Below are positions 63,647 to 64,000 of a stretch of DNA of 64,000 nt, piece by piece; the stretch's first letter is position 1, and every line of letters begins with the position of its first letter. Source of the stretch: Virgibacillus sp. MSP4-1 (lineage in GTDB: Bacteria; Bacillota; Bacilli; Bacillales; Alkalibacillaceae); contig NZ_CP048021.1 in the NCBI RefSeq assembly GCF_010092505.1, positions 930,001 to 994,000 on the forward strand, read 5' to 3'. The notes under the pieces were generated by a model, which did no database searches, was not told the origin of the DNA, and was given only the letters and a program-made list of their open reading frames with translations. A program made the translations under genes and the position numbers.

Positions 63647-64000
63647 TTGGCTGAGCAAGCACAATTTTTGGACCTCCCCTTTGAAGAAGTCATTGGGGAC
63701 AGGTTTGGACGATATAGTAAATATATTATTCAGGAACGGGCATTGCCTGATGCCAGAGACGGATTAAAGCCCGTACAGCGTCGTATTTTATACGCTATGC
63801 ATCAGGAGAAAAATACCCATGATAAACCGTTCCGAAAGTCAGCTAAAACCGTGGGAACGGTAATTGGTAATTACCATCCACATGGTGATTCATCTGTATA
63901 TGAAGCACTGGTACGTATGAGTCAGACGTGGAAGGTTAGAAATGTTTTAGTGGAGATGCACGGAAACAACGGGAGTATTGATGGAGACCCACCAGCAGCT
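63647..64000 (+). CDS. parC: DNA topoisomerase IV subunit A, N-terminal part
   Basis: The gene starts at TTG 63647 after AAAGGAGG and runs off the window; 118 residues are present. It reads [39 protein letters not shown] and [19 protein letters not shown]. The quinolone-determining stretch has the sensitive-type Ser and Glu (HGDSSVYEA). The catalytic Tyr lies beyond the end. It is co-transcribed with parE. Confidence 0.96.
   Translation, partial: MAEQAQFLDLPFEEVIGDRFGRYSKYIIQERALPDARDGLKPVQRRILYAMHQEKNTHDKPFRKSAKTVGTVIGNYHPHGDSSVYEALVRMSQTWKVRNVLVEMHGNNGSIDGDPPAA

Overview
The window is one continuous, almost fully coding stretch of a chromosome from an endospore-forming Bacillaceae (Bacillota). 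The evidence is gene order that closely follows two Bacillus subtilis blocks (dapG-dapA-tepA-ylzJ-spoIIIE-ymfC...recA-rny-ymdB-spoVS-miaB-ymcA-cotE-mutSL, then miaA-hfq-spoVK-hflX-ynbB-glnRA-lexA-yneAB-ynzC-tkt-sirA-yneF-ccdA...acnA-yneN-sspN-tlp-yneP...plsY-yneT-parEC), strong GGAGG ribosome binding sites, low G+C codon use and many sporulation genes. It is not B. subtilis itself; a halophilic or alkaliphilic Bacillaceae genus (Virgibacillus/Oceanobacillus-like) would fit, but genus is not decided by what I can see.

Layout. 1-4700: lysine/dipicolinate synthesis (dapG end, dapA), tepA, ylzJ, spoIIIE. 4705-5040: an unexplained, more G+C-rich gap. 5106-9644: GntR regulator, the M16 pair ymfF/ymfH, ymfI (EF-P modification) and ymfJ. 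9927-17960: ymfK, rodZ-like ymfM, pgsA, cinA, recA, rny, ymdB, spoVS. 18036-26146: dipeptidase, 2-oxoacid:ferredoxin oxidoreductase korAB, an epimerase, a DUF393 redox protein, miaB, ymcA, cotE. 26301-37790: mutSL, miaA-hfq, spoVK-hflX-ynbB, glnRA. 38080-45921: the SOS locus (lexA with a divergent small-peptide gene, yneB, ynzC), tkt, sirA, yneF, ccdA, an orphan mrpB-like gene, yneI, ccdC, yneK. 46671-52111: a selenocysteine island. 52097-64000: sspP, acnA, yneN, small spore and basic protein genes, yneP, yneQ, yidD, folE2, capA, plsY, yneT, parE and the start of parC.

The most notable region is the selenocysteine island. It holds tRNA-Sec (selC, minus strand, anticodon TCA), a PAS-histidine kinase, selB, a short SelW/Rdx-type gene whose CxxC-like motif is C-M-M-TGA with a bacterial SECIS-like hairpin just 3' of the TGA, and selA. 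It lies where B. subtilis has cotM-sspP-sspO between yneK and citB; only sspP survives, tail-to-tail with selA. Normal gene calling would stop at the TGA and miss the selenoprotein. selD is not in the window.

Regulation visible in the sequence: LexA boxes at lexA, the divergent peptide gene, recA and inside the parE promoter; a paired GlnR operator on a consensus glnRA promoter; a sigma-H promoter for spoVS; and hairpins at the 5' ends of the miaA and fbpB-like transcripts. No insertion sequence, prophage, rRNA or CRISPR array was seen. Product names rest on recognition of protein families from the sequence; no database search was run.
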